Position numbers and translations under genes: made by a program. A stretch of DNA of 64,000 nt from JBFAPK01 sp040676675 (lineage in GTDB: Bacteria > Actinomycetota > Actinomycetes > Mycobacteriales > Micromonosporaceae): positions 108,024-172,023 of the forward strand of contig NZ_JBFAPK010000015.1 of assembly GCF_040676675.1 (NCBI RefSeq). The letters run 5' to 3'. Positions 25,116 to 33,600 of this stretch are shown here, piece after piece. Every line of letters starts with the position of its first letter. The first letter of the stretch is position 1. The notes beneath the pieces were generated by a model, which made no database searches, had not been told where the DNA came from, and worked only from the letters and a program-made list of their open reading frames with translations.

Positions 25116-27109
25116 CCGCCCCCTCCGACACCGCGCCGCCGGAGCCGGTCGAGTCGTCCGCGCCGGTCGACTCCGGGCCGGCCGACGGGGTTGAGTCCAC
25201 CCCGGTCGAGGGGGTCGAGTCCGCGCCGGCCGAGCCGCCGACGGTACCGGCACCGCCGGTGGGGCGGGCGCCGGCCGTACTGCTGCTCTCCAGCCTCGGG
25301 GTGGTGCTGGTCGCGCTCGCCTACCAGCGCGGCCGGACCGGCGGCCCCGACGCGGAGCCGCTCTACTGGGCCGGCCAGGCGCTGGTCTTCGTACCGGTGG
25401 TGGCCCGGATGCTCGCCCGCCGGCTGGCCGGCTCCGGCGAGGCGTTCCTGCTGGTGGTCGGCCTCGCCGTGAACCAGTACCTGCTCAAGTGGATGTACAG
25501 CCCCGACCAGCTGCGCTTCCCCGACGAGCTGCAACACTTCGCCGCCACCACCACCGTGTTGAGCACGGGACGGCTCTTCGAGCCGAACCCGGCCCTGCCG
25601 GTCGGCACCGGCTTCCCGGGGCTGGCCGAGATGGCCGCCGGGGTCGCGGCGCTCACCGGGCTCTCGGTCACCGCGTCCGGCCTGCTGGTCGCCGGGGTGG
25701 CCCGGCTGGTCTTCGTCGGGCTGCTCTACACGCTGCTGCGGCGCGCGGGCGCCGCGCCGCGCGTGGCGGGCCTGGCCTGCCTGGTCTACACCACCGGGCA
25801 GCACTACCTCTTCTTCAACGCGATGTTCCTCTACCAGACGGGCGCGCTCGCCTTCCTGCTGCTCGCCGTCTGGGCGGTGACCGCGCGGCACCGGGGCCAC
25901 CGGGGCGCCGGTACGGCCGTCGCCGCGCTCGTCGCGATCCTGGTGGTGACGGTCACCCACCATGTCACCGCGATCATGATGGTCGGCACGCTGCTCGTCC
26001 TCGCCGTGCTGGACCTCGTCGTACCGCCGCGCGCCGGGGCCCTGCCGAAAGGGGCGGCGCGACCCCGGCGCGGGGACACCGCCGTCTTCGCCGGGCTGGC
26101 CCTGGCCGCCGTCGCGCTCTGGATCGCCTTCCCGGCGCGGCTGGTGCTGGCGTACTTCGAGGCGCCGGCCGAGCGGATCTGGGACTCGATGGTCCGCCTC
26201 TTCACCGGCGCGACCGATCCGGCGCCCGCGGGACCGGCGGCGCCCCGCTGGCAGCTCGTGGTGCAGGCCGCCGTCCTGCTGGTCCTGCTCGTGCTGCTGC
26301 TGCGCTCGGCGCGGGCCGCCCGGCGGATCCGGCCCCGCGACCCGTGGCGGTACGCGGTGCTCGCCGGCGGGCTGACCTTCTTCGCCGGGTACGGGCTGTG
26401 GCTCGCCGGACCGCAGGGGCCGGAGCTGGCCGGGCGCGTCTCGACCTTCACCTACCTGCCGATGTCCATGGTGGCCGCCGCCGAGCTGCTCCGGCCCGGC
26501 CGGGCCCGGGCCGCGGCCGACGCCTCCCGGCGCGGCTGGCGCTGGCTCACCCGGCACCGGCACGCCCGGTCCTGGCGACCCGGGCCGGGAGTCCGGCTGG
26601 TGGCCGGCACGGTGGTCCTCACCCTCTTCATGGTGGGCGCCCGGGCCGGTGGCTGGCCGCCCTGGTGGGAACGGCTGCCGGGGCCCCAGCGGCCGGGCGC
26701 CTTCGAGCGCTCGGTCGACGCGCACAACGTGACGGCGGCCCGCTGGACCGGAGCCTGGCTCGGCCGCGGCCACCGGATCGCGGCCGACGCCACCGGCTGG
26801 ATCCTGCTCGCCAGCTACAGCTACCAGTCGCCCATCGGCGGGCAGGCCGCGCCGGTGTACTACAGCCCGCGGTTCGGGCTGCGCGAGGCGCAACTGCTGG
26901 ACCAGCTCTCGGTCGAGTACGTCTGGGTCGACCTGCGGATGTCGGAGTACACCCCGCCCTCCGGGGCGTACTTCACGGCCGACCCGGAAAGCGGCCGGCA
27001 CAACGCGCCGGTGCCCCGGGAGAACCTGACCAAGTTCGGCGAGCTGCCGGGCGTGAACCTGGTCTACGACAGCGGGGACATCCGCATCTACGACGTACGG
27101 GACCTGTGA
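25112..27109 (+). CDS. large GT-C-like integral membrane protein (operon gene 4)
   Basis: 665 residues with a 60-residue acidic, Pro/Val-rich leader (repeats of ESxPVxG type) and then about 12-13 membrane helices. The first outside loop reads MYSPDQLRFPDELQHF; the Asp-Glu pair is where GT-C glycosyltransferases keep their catalytic acid. A periplasmic C-terminal domain (about 520-665) contains YQSPIGGQAAPVYYSPRFG and VEYVWVDLRMSEY. I suggest a polymerase or lipid-linked sugar transferase for the exopolysaccharide; no close family is recognised. The ATG overlaps the preceding stop (ATGA at 25112-25115) and its TGA overlaps the next ATG by one base. Confidence 0.72.
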   Translation: MTAPSDTAPPEPVESSAPVDSGPADGVESTPVEGVESAPAEPPTVPAPPVGRAPAVLLLSSLGVVLVALAYQRGRTGGPDAEPLYWAGQALVFVPVVARMLARRLAGSGEAFLLVVGLAVNQYLLKWMYSPDQLRFPDELQHFAATTTVLSTGRLFEPNPALPVGTGFPGLAEMAAGVAALTGLSVTASGLLVAGVARLVFVGLLYTLLRRAGAAPRVAGLACLVYTTGQHYLFFNAMFLYQTGALAFLLLAVWAVTARHRGHRGAGTAVAALVAILVVTVTHHVTAIMMVGTLLVLAVLDLVVPPRAGALPKGAARPRRGDTAVFAGLALAAVALWIAFPARLVLAYFEAPAERIWDSMVRLFTGATDPAPAGPAAPRWQLVVQAAVLLVLLVLLLRSARAARRIRPRDPWRYAVLAGGLTFFAGYGLWLAGPQGPELAGRVSTFTYLPMSMVAAAELLRPGRARAAADASRRGWRWLTRHRHARSWRPGPGVRLVAGTVVLTLFMVGARAGGWPPWWERLPGPQRPGAFERSVDAHNVTAARWTGAWLGRGHRIAADATGWILLASYSYQSPIGGQAAPVYYSPRFGLREAQLLDQLSVEYVWVDLRMSEYTPPSGAYFTADPESGRHNAPVPRENLTKFGELPGVNLVYDSGDIRIYDVRDL

Positions 27110-28284
27110 TGAGCCGCCGCGACCACCCGAGCACCGGTACCGTCCTCACCGGTCTCGCGCTCGTCTCCGCCGCCGCCGTGTTCGTCGCGCCGGCGCCCGC
27201 CGCGCTGGTGGGTGGTCTACTGCTGGCGCTGGTGCTGCCGGGAGCGGCGCTGACCCGGATGCTCTTTCCGGGCCGGGTCGTCTCCGTCGCCGAGTGGACG
27301 GTGCTGGCGCCGGCGTTCAGCCTGGCCACCCTCGTGCTGGGCGGGCTCGGCCTCTACGCCGCCGACGTGCGGCTGACCCGCGAGGCGTGGTGCCTGCTGA
27401 CCGCGGTCGTGACCGTGGTGGCGGCGGTGACCGCCCAGCTCGCGCCCCGGGTCGTACCGCCCCTGCGCCGCGCCGCCGGGGCCACGGCCGCGCGGCTGCG
27501 GGGCCCGCTCGGGGCGTCGGCCCGCTGGCTGGGGCGCCCCGCCGCGCGGCTGGCCGGGGCGGTCGGCGCCGGTTGGCACGCCGTGACGGCCCCGCTGGCG
27601 GCTCGGTCGCGCCGTGCCAGGCGGGTCGAACAGGAGGCACCGGCCGGTCCGCCGGAGGCCGTCGAGCAGCGGGAACCGGCCGTACCGCCGGAGATCGCCG
27701 AAAAACTGGAAATCAGCGCGCCGTCGGCGCCGGCCGTGCTCGCGGAACCGGCGGTGGTGGTGGAGCCGGTGGAGGGCGTCGAGCGACCGGACGCCGTCGC
27801 CGCGCCGGCGGTCGTCGACGAGCGGGTGCCGGACGCGGCCGGCCCGACCCGCCGGCCGTACGGGGTGCCCGCCCGCCGACCGGAGCGGGTGAGCTTCCGC
27901 CGGGCGGTGCTCCGGCTGGTGCCGCTGGCGCTGGCCGCCGTGCTGCTCGCGGGCACCGGCTGGTACGCCCTCGACGGTGCGCGGCACCAGCCCACCGAGC
28001 CGTTCACCGCGCTGGAGATGGTGCCCGCGTTCGCCACCGAGACGCCCGGGCCGACCCGTACCGTCTCGCTCGGACTGCGCTGCGAGGAGCGCGCCGAGAC
28101 CGACTACGTGCTGGTGGTGCGCGGCGAGGGCGGCTTCTCGACCACCCTGCGCACCCGGCTGCGGCCGGCGACCAACTGGGCCCGGCGGGTCCAGGTACCG
28201 AGCACCGGGCGGGTGACCGTCGAGCTGTACCGCGCCGGGGACACCACCCCCTACCGGACGGTGTTCCTGGACAACTCCCAATGA
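27109..28284 (+). CDS. membrane protein with DUF1616-like start (operon gene 5)
   Basis: 391 residues. The first 115 residues hold four membrane helices with LVLPGAALTRMLFPG, as in DUF1616-like proteins of sugar-polymer clusters. A charged Arg/Ala-rich cytosolic segment and a long Glu/Pro/Val-rich linker follow (about 150-250), then a fifth helix (LVPLALAAVLLAGTGWYAL, about 268-287) and a beta-rich extracellular domain of about 100 residues with one Cys (LGLRCEERAETDY). Role unknown; perhaps a scaffold or chain-length factor. Coupled on both sides: TGATG with the gene before and ATGA with the gene after. Confidence 0.72.
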   Translation: MSRRDHPSTGTVLTGLALVSAAAVFVAPAPAALVGGLLLALVLPGAALTRMLFPGRVVSVAEWTVLAPAFSLATLVLGGLGLYAADVRLTREAWCLLTAVVTVVAAVTAQLAPRVVPPLRRAAGATAARLRGPLGASARWLGRPAARLAGAVGAGWHAVTAPLAARSRRARRVEQEAPAGPPEAVEQREPAVPPEIAEKLEISAPSAPAVLAEPAVVVEPVEGVERPDAVAAPAVVDERVPDAAGPTRRPYGVPARRPERVSFRRAVLRLVPLALAAVLLAGTGWYALDGARHQPTEPFTALEMVPAFATETPGPTRTVSLGLRCEERAETDYVLVVRGEGGFSTTLRTRLRPATNWARRVQVPSTGRVTVELYRAGDTTPYRTVFLDNSQ

Positions 28285-29783
28285 CCCTGTACCGCAGCGC
28301 CAACGCGGCCGGCGAGCCCGGCGGGCCCGGAGCGCCCGGCGAGCCCGGCGGGCCGGGCGGGGGTGCCCGACGCGCGCTGGTCCGGCTGGTCCGCGCGGTA
28401 CGCCGGCACGTCGACCTGCTGACCAACTCGGGTTCGATGATGGCGGCGATCCTGGTCAACTCGCTGCTCGGGTTCGCGTACTGGTGGCTGGCCGCCAAGG
28501 CGTTCCCGCCCGAGGCGGTCGGCTCCGCCTCGGCGGCCGTCTCGGCGATGACCGTGATCGGCACGCTCGGCATGTTCGGCATGGGTACCCTGCTCATCGC
28601 CGAGCTGCCGCGCATTCCCGCCGCCCGGCGGTGGAACCTGATCGCCACCTGCCTGCTGATCGCCGGTGGCGCCGCCACGCTCGGCGGGCTCGGCTACGTG
28701 GCGCTGGCCCACCTGGCCGTACCGGCGCTGCGGGGCGCGCTCGGTTCCCCCCTCTGGGCCGCGCTGCTGGTCGCCGGGATCGCGCTCACCGCGATCGCGC
28801 TGGTGCTCGACGAGGGGCTGATCGGGCTGCTGGCCGGCCGCACGCAGCTGCTGCGCAACATCTACTTCGCGGCCGGGAAGCTGATCCTGCTCGGCGGGTT
28901 GGCGCTGCTGGCGATCGAGGTCACCGGCGGGGAGGTCCTCGCCACCTGGGTCGCCGGCCTCCTGCTCTCCATCGTGCTGCTGGTGGTGTCGCTGCGCCGG
29001 CAGGGCCGGCTGGGGTCGGTCCGCCCCGACCCGTCGATGCTGCGCGGGCTCGGGCGCCGCGCGTTCGGCCACAACCTGCTGAACATCGCGATGTTCCTGC
29101 CGCGTACCGCGCTGCCGCTGGTGGTGACCGTCGTGCTCTCCACCCGCGACACCGCCGGCTTCTACACCGCGTGGATGATCTTCGCGTTTCTCGCGATGGT
29201 CCCCAGCACGCTCGCCACCACGCTCTTCGCGGTGGCGGCCGGCGAGTCCGCGGCGCTGCGGTCGAAGGTACGGATGGCGCTCTTCGTCTCGCTCGCGGCC
29301 GGCGTACCCGCCTCGCTGCTCCTGGCGCTCCTGGCCCGGCCGGTGATGGTGCTCTTCGGCCGGGAGTACGCGGCGACGGCCGCCGGTGCGCTCGCGGTGC
29401 TCGCGCTGACCTACCTGCCGACGGTGTTCCGGCAGCTCTTCATCGCCATCGCCCGGGTGCGCCGGTTCGTCCGGGTGGCGACCGCCGTGGCGGTGCTCGC
29501 CGGCGCCGCCGAACTCGCGGCGGCCTGGTACGGCGGCGCGCACGGCGACCTGACCACCCTCACCGTCGGCTTCGCCGTGGTGGTCGCGGTCGAGGGGCTG
29601 GTGATGGCGCCCGTGGTGCTCCGGGTGGCCCTGGCCCGGCCGGCGCCGCGCACCGTCCCGTCGCCGCGGACGCCCCCGCCCGTGCCGCGGGCCGAGCCCG
29701 TGCCGGACCTCGACCGGACGCAGGAGCTGGACCTCGATCTGACCCAGGAGATCCCGCTGACCCGGCCCGGAGGCGCCTGGTGA
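28281..29783 (+). CDS. Wzx-like polysaccharide flippase (operon gene 6)
   Basis: 500 residues, MATE/PST-type exporter with about 12 membrane helices (from LTNSGSMMAAILVNSLLGFAYWW split across residues 50-75 to about 460). A Gly/Pro repeat leader (GEPGGPGAPGEPGGPG) precedes the first helix, and an acidic tail with the tandem TQELDLDLTQEIPLT ends the protein. Such proteins flip undecaprenyl-linked repeat units to the outer face. It sits between two membrane proteins and a GT in one operon, which supports export of the polymer made by genes 1-7. ATG overlaps the preceding stop (ATGA at 28281-28284); its TGA overlaps the next GTG. Confidence 0.82.
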   Translation: MTLYRSANAAGEPGGPGAPGEPGGPGGGARRALVRLVRAVRRHVDLLTNSGSMMAAILVNSLLGFAYWWLAAKAFPPEAVGSASAAVSAMTVIGTLGMFGMGTLLIAELPRIPAARRWNLIATCLLIAGGAATLGGLGYVALAHLAVPALRGALGSPLWAALLVAGIALTAIALVLDEGLIGLLAGRTQLLRNIYFAAGKLILLGGLALLAIEVTGGEVLATWVAGLLLSIVLLVVSLRRQGRLGSVRPDPSMLRGLGRRAFGHNLLNIAMFLPRTALPLVVTVVLSTRDTAGFYTAWMIFAFLAMVPSTLATTLFAVAAGESAALRSKVRMALFVSLAAGVPASLLLALLARPVMVLFGREYAATAAGALAVLALTYLPTVFRQLFIAIARVRRFVRVATAVAVLAGAAELAAAWYGGAHGDLTTLTVGFAVVVAVEGLVMAPVVLRVALARPAPRTVPSPRTPPPVPRAEPVPDLDRTQELDLDLTQEIPLTRPGGAW

Positions 29784-30715
29784 CCCCACCCACCCTCTCC
29801 ATCGTGATCAGCACGTACGACCGGCGCGACGGGCTTCCCGCCGTCGTGGCCGCCGCGCTGGCCGACCCGTACGCCACGGAGGTGGTGGTCGTGGTCGACG
29901 GCTGCGCGGACGGCTCGTACGAGCTGCTGGAGAAGCTGGCGGTCGAGGAGCCGCGGCTGCGTCCGGTGTGGCGGGCCAACGGCGGTGCCGCCGCCGCCCG
30001 GGCGACCGGGGTGGAGCGGGCCGGCGGCGAGATCGTGCTGCTGCTCGACGACGACGTCCTGGCCGGGCCGGGACTGGCCGAGGGGCACGCGCGGGCGCAC
30101 GCCGGCCGCGCCGGACTGGTGGTGGTCGGCGCGCTGCTCACCGAGGCGCCACCGGTACGGGCACCCGGCGACGTGACGACGCTGCTCTACGCCGAGGACT
30201 ACGAGCGGGCGGCGGCCCGGTACGAGCGGGACCCGTCGACCGTGCTGCCGTACCTCTGGGCCGGCAACCTCTCGCTGCGCCGGGCGGACGCCCTGCGGGT
30301 CGGGCTCGCCTCCGGGCGGCGCCTGAACCGCCACAACGACCAGGAGTTCGGCCTCCGCTGCGCCCGGGCCGGCCTCACCGGAGTCTTCGACCGCTCGCTG
30401 GCCGCGCGCCACCTGCACGCCCGGGACCTGGGCAACTTCGCCCGCCAGGCGTGGCAGGCCGGTACCGCCCGCCGGGCGCTGGGCCGGTCGTACCCGGACC
30501 TGCTGGCCGACACCGACCCGCGCCGCGACGTGCCGGCCCCGCTCCGGCCGGCGATCGGGCTGGCCGCCGCCCCCGGCCTGCACCGCCTCGCCCGGCCGGT
30601 GCTCGGCGGCGGCCTGCGGCTCGCCGGCCGCGCGCGGTGGTGGTGGGCGGAGACGGCCTTCGCCCGGGTGCTGCGCCAGGTGGAGCTGCTGCGCGGCTAC
30701 CGCGACGCCGCCTGA
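29780..30715 (+). CDS. GT2 glycosyltransferase (operon gene 7)
   Basis: 311 residues, GT-A fold: LSIVISTYDRRDGL, VVVVVDGCADGS, NGGAAAARATG and LLLDDDVLAGP (DxD about residue 90), then NRHNDQEFGLRCARAG for the acceptor side and HARDLGNFARQAW. This transferase is predicted to act last in the operon's assembly line. GTG start inside the overlap GTGA (29780-29783). The gene ends 45 bases before a 31-bp tandem repeat array that separates it from the convergent GH26 gene; no clear T-tract terminator is visible. Confidence 0.85.
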   Translation: MTPPTLSIVISTYDRRDGLPAVVAAALADPYATEVVVVVDGCADGSYELLEKLAVEEPRLRPVWRANGGAAAARATGVERAGGEIVLLLDDDVLAGPGLAEGHARAHAGRAGLVVVGALLTEAPPVRAPGDVTTLLYAEDYERAAARYERDPSTVLPYLWAGNLSLRRADALRVGLASGRRLNRHNDQEFGLRCARAGLTGVFDRSLAARHLHARDLGNFARQAWQAGTARRALGRSYPDLLADTDPRRDVPAPLRPAIGLAAAPGLHRLARPVLGGGLRLAGRARWWWAETAFARVLRQVELLRGYRDAA

Positions 30716-30760
30716 CCGGAACGCGCCCGGCCAGCCGCCGACGCGGCTGCCGGGCCGCTG

Positions 30761-30873
30761 GTGCGGCTCCTTGCCCGCCGCTGGGTTGTTGTTCGGCTCC
30801 TTCACCCGCCGCTGGGCTGCTGTTCGGCTCCTTCACCCGCCGCTGGGCTGTTGTTCGGCTCCTTCACCCGCCG
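30761..30873. repeat. 31-bp tandem repeat, about 3.7 copies
   Basis: Units at 30761-30790 (diverged, 30 bp), 30791-30821, 30822-30852 (one change) and a partial at 30853-30873. The core is GTTCGGCTCCTTCACCCGCC. The array fills the gap between a plus-strand and a minus-strand gene, and its last unit contains the GH26 stop codon. No spacers of unique sequence exist, so it is not a CRISPR. Confidence 0.9.
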
Positions 30874-31901
30874 AAGTGCGGATCCGACGCGAGGCGTTGG
30901 TAGGCGGCGAGCATGGCCGGGTCGCGGTCCACCCGGTAGTTGATGTACTGCTTCTCGCCCCGGTTGTGGGTGTCCGTGTCGAACCAGACCATCGCCGCGA
31001 CCCCGCGATGGTCGTCGATCCACTGTCGCAGCAGGTCGATCCAGTCGGCGGATAGGTCGCCGCCCTTGTTGCGGACCCCGGTCTCGGCCAGCATGATCGG
31101 CTTTCGGTGGGCGAACTGCTGGTAGACGGCGCCGTAGAGCGCGTCCGGCGTGTACCGGACCGCGTCGGTGTAGCCCGACACGCCGACCCAGTCCACGTAC
31201 TCGTCCCCCGGGTAGTAGTTGGCCATGGCGTTCCAGGAGTCGCCGGGGATCGAGGCGTAGTTGGGGCCCCAGACCCAGCCGACGTTGGTGGCACCCTGTT
31301 TCACGAAGATGTCGTGGATGTGCCGCCAGGCCTGGACAAAGCCCTGCGGGTTGCGCCCGTTCTGGGCACCGCCCCAGATGGACCAGTCGCCGTTCATCTC
31401 CCAGGCCCAGCGCAGGAAGATCGGCTTCTGGTACTTCGCCAGGTTCTTGGCGCTCGCCGTGATCAGCTTGTCCTGGGAGCCGTTGAGGATCCGGTCGTAG
31501 CGGGTGCCGTCCCAGGAGAGCATCACGACCGACCCCTTGGGCACGCCCGGATAGGCGGCGGGGAGCACGTCGTCCCACTTGTAGAACCAGTGCAGGATGC
31601 GCGGGTCGCGCCCGAGCTGCTTGCGGCGCAGCGCCACGCTCTGCGCCTGGGAGAGGCCGTGCAGGTCCAGGTAGGCGCCGAGCATGACCTTGTCCTGGGT
31701 GGGCCGGGGCGCCCGTGGGTTCATCGAGTACGACGGCATCGGCTCGGGCCCCGGCGTCGCCGTCGGAGTGGGCGCGGTCGTCGGTGCCGACTCGGGGCGG
31801 TCCGTGGAACAGGCGCCGGGCAGCAGCGCCAGCAGCGCGAGCCCCGTCACGGCGAGCAGCCGGCCGGGCCCCACGGTCCAGTCTCGCCTCGGCTGCGCCA
31901 T
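30864..31901 (-). CDS. GH26-type beta-mannanase-like lipoprotein
   Basis: 345 residues. The leader ends LLALLPGACSTD, a probable lipoprotein signal with Cys about 31, followed by a Pro/Thr linker. The catalytic domain (about 70-340) has the GH26 acid/base Glu168 in RWAWEMNGDW and nucleophile Glu273 in MLAETGV, plus WVWGPNYAS and YVDWVGVSGY. Known members cut beta-mannan or lichenan-type glycans. The gene lies between the exopolysaccharide operon and mycP, so it may trim the cell's own polymer; this is inference. ATG at 31901; the C-terminus ends in HFGG at the repeat array. Confidence 0.88.
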   Translation of the reverse strand: MAQPRRDWTVGPGRLLAVTGLALLALLPGACSTDRPESAPTTAPTPTATPGPEPMPSYSMNPRAPRPTQDKVMLGAYLDLHGLSQAQSVALRRKQLGRDPRILHWFYKWDDVLPAAYPGVPKGSVVMLSWDGTRYDRILNGSQDKLITASAKNLAKYQKPIFLRWAWEMNGDWSIWGGAQNGRNPQGFVQAWRHIHDIFVKQGATNVGWVWGPNYASIPGDSWNAMANYYPGDEYVDWVGVSGYTDAVRYTPDALYGAVYQQFAHRKPIMLAETGVRNKGGDLSADWIDLLRQWIDDHRGVAAMVWFDTDTHNRGEKQYINYRVDRDPAMLAAYQRLASDPHFGG

Positions 31902-32034
31902 CTCCCCGTACCCTCCCGATCGCCGACCGTCCCGAGCGCCAGACGCCCCGGGGCGGCACCGATTATCGCGTACGGCCGCGACCGTGCCCGACCGCTGCTC
32001 GCCTGCCGGCGGACCCGGCCCGCCCCGACCCGGC

Positions 32035-33471
32035 TCAGCGGCGGGGCGGCGGCGCGGCGCTGCTGGCCCCGGGCATCGTGACCTGGCGCGCGGCGGCGGC
32101 CGAGGGCCCGCCGGAGCCGGCCCGCGGCGCGCCCGCGCCGCGCTGGAGGCTCGGCGCGGTCACGCTCATCGCCCGGCCCACCACCGGCGTGAAGCTGTCC
32201 CGGCGGGGCGACGCCGGCTCGGCCGGGAGCGGGGTGCTCTCGCGCCCGGCCCGCCAGCCCCGGCGCCGGCCGCGCCGCAGCACCGGCACCCCCAGCAGCA
32301 CCAGCGCCGCGAGGGCGACCCCGGCGATGCCGATCCAGGTGGCGGCGACGCGGACGGCGTGCAGCGGGTCCCGCTGCGCGCGGGGCGCCGGCATGGCGGC
32401 CGGTGGCCGGGGCGGCTCGGCGTTGCCGGCGACCGAGGTGACCGCCCAGTACGGGTTCACCACCCCGTACCCGACGTCCGGGTCCCAGCCGCCGGCCGAG
32501 TGGTCCGCCGTGCGCAGCACCCGGCGCACCACCGACGGCGCGTCCAGGTCGGTGCGGTACGCCCGGACCAGCGCCACCACCCCGGAGACGTACGCCGCCG
32601 CGAAGCTGGTACCGCCCTCGGCCTTGACCACGTACCCGCCGCCGTTCGGCGCCGGCCCCTCGATGTTCTTGCCCGGGGCGGCGATGTCCACGTAGTTGCC
32701 GGCGGTCGAGGTGGTGACGTGCGCACCCTGCTCGTCGACGCCGGCCACCGCGATCACGCCCGGGTACGCCGCCGGGTACGCCGGCTGGTTGGCCTGCTGC
32801 CCGCCGCCCTCGTTGCCGGCGGCGGCGACCAGCACCACGTCGTGGTCCTGGGCGTACTGCACGGCCGCGTCGAGCGCCGCCGTGCGCGGCGTGACCAGGG
32901 AGAGGTTCACCACCTTGGCGCCGTGGTCCACGGCCCACCGGATCGCCGTGGCGATTCGGTTCGGATCATCCTGGTTGAACGACTTCTGCTCGTCGCGCAG
33001 CACCCGCACCGGCAGGATCGCGGCGTTGGGGGCGATGCCGTGGAAGCCCGAATTCGGGGTCACCCGGCCGGCGATGATGCCCGCGATCATCGTCCCGTGC
33101 CCGGACTCGTCGCAGGTGCCGTGCGTGGAGGGCTGGATGAAGTCGTATCCCTCGTGGACCTGCCCGGCCAGCGCCGGGTGGTCGGGTGACACCCCGGAGT
33201 CGATCACCGCGACCGTCACGCCGGCGCCCCTGGTCAGCGGCCAGACCAGGTCGGGGCGGAGCTGCCGGAGCGGCCACGGGGTGTCCGGCAGCGGGTTCGC
33301 GAAGCTCGGACCGCAACCGGCCGCCGCGGCGGGAACGCCCGTCGGGACGGTCAGCACCGCGGCGACGAGCGCGACGACGAGCGCGCGCAGCGACCAGCCC
33401 CGGGCCGTCGAGTGGGGAGGGACCGTCGACCGGGCGGGCACGGTCGACTGGGGAGAGAACGGCGGCCGCAC
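32035..33471 (-). CDS. mycP: mycosin, type VII secretion-associated S8 protease
   Basis: 478 residues. A signal peptide (about 20-48, LRALVVALVAAVLTVPTGVPAAAA) precedes a subtilisin domain with Asp91 (AVIDSGV), His125 (SGHGTMIAG) and Ser289 (GGTSFAAAY); an Asn is in VVLVAAAGNEGG. After the domain come a membrane helix (about 390-412) and a disordered cytosolic tail, the standard mycosin layout. MycP stabilises the ESX membrane complex and processes some substrates on the outer face. The GTG at 33471 has no clear ribosome site; it lies 130 bases from the divergent eccE start, so a start a few codons away is possible. Frame continues upstream but is antisense to eccE. Confidence 0.88.
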   Translation of the reverse strand: MRPPFSPQSTVPARSTVPPHSTARGWSLRALVVALVAAVLTVPTGVPAAAAGCGPSFANPLPDTPWPLRQLRPDLVWPLTRGAGVTVAVIDSGVSPDHPALAGQVHEGYDFIQPSTHGTCDESGHGTMIAGIIAGRVTPNSGFHGIAPNAAILPVRVLRDEQKSFNQDDPNRIATAIRWAVDHGAKVVNLSLVTPRTAALDAAVQYAQDHDVVLVAAAGNEGGGQQANQPAYPAAYPGVIAVAGVDEQGAHVTTSTAGNYVDIAAPGKNIEGPAPNGGGYVVKAEGGTSFAAAYVSGVVALVRAYRTDLDAPSVVRRVLRTADHSAGGWDPDVGYGVVNPYWAVTSVAGNAEPPRPPAAMPAPRAQRDPLHAVRVAATWIGIAGVALAALVLLGVPVLRRGRRRGWRAGRESTPLPAEPASPRRDSFTPVVGRAMSVTAPSLQRGAGAPRAGSGGPSAAAARQVTMPGASSAAPPPRR

Positions 33472-33600
33472 GACCAGAGGGTAACCGCTGACCGGTTCGT
33501 GGTCACCATCCCGAGGCGGGGACGGACTAGGCTGACGCCCGTCGGCGTAGCGGTGCGACCGGTACTCGCCGGCGCTCCAGACGGGTCCGCCGGTGTTCGG

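Noticed and set aside
30761..30873. Possible CRISPR-like array
   Set aside because: Repeats are directly adjacent without unique spacers, few in number, and there are no cas genes.
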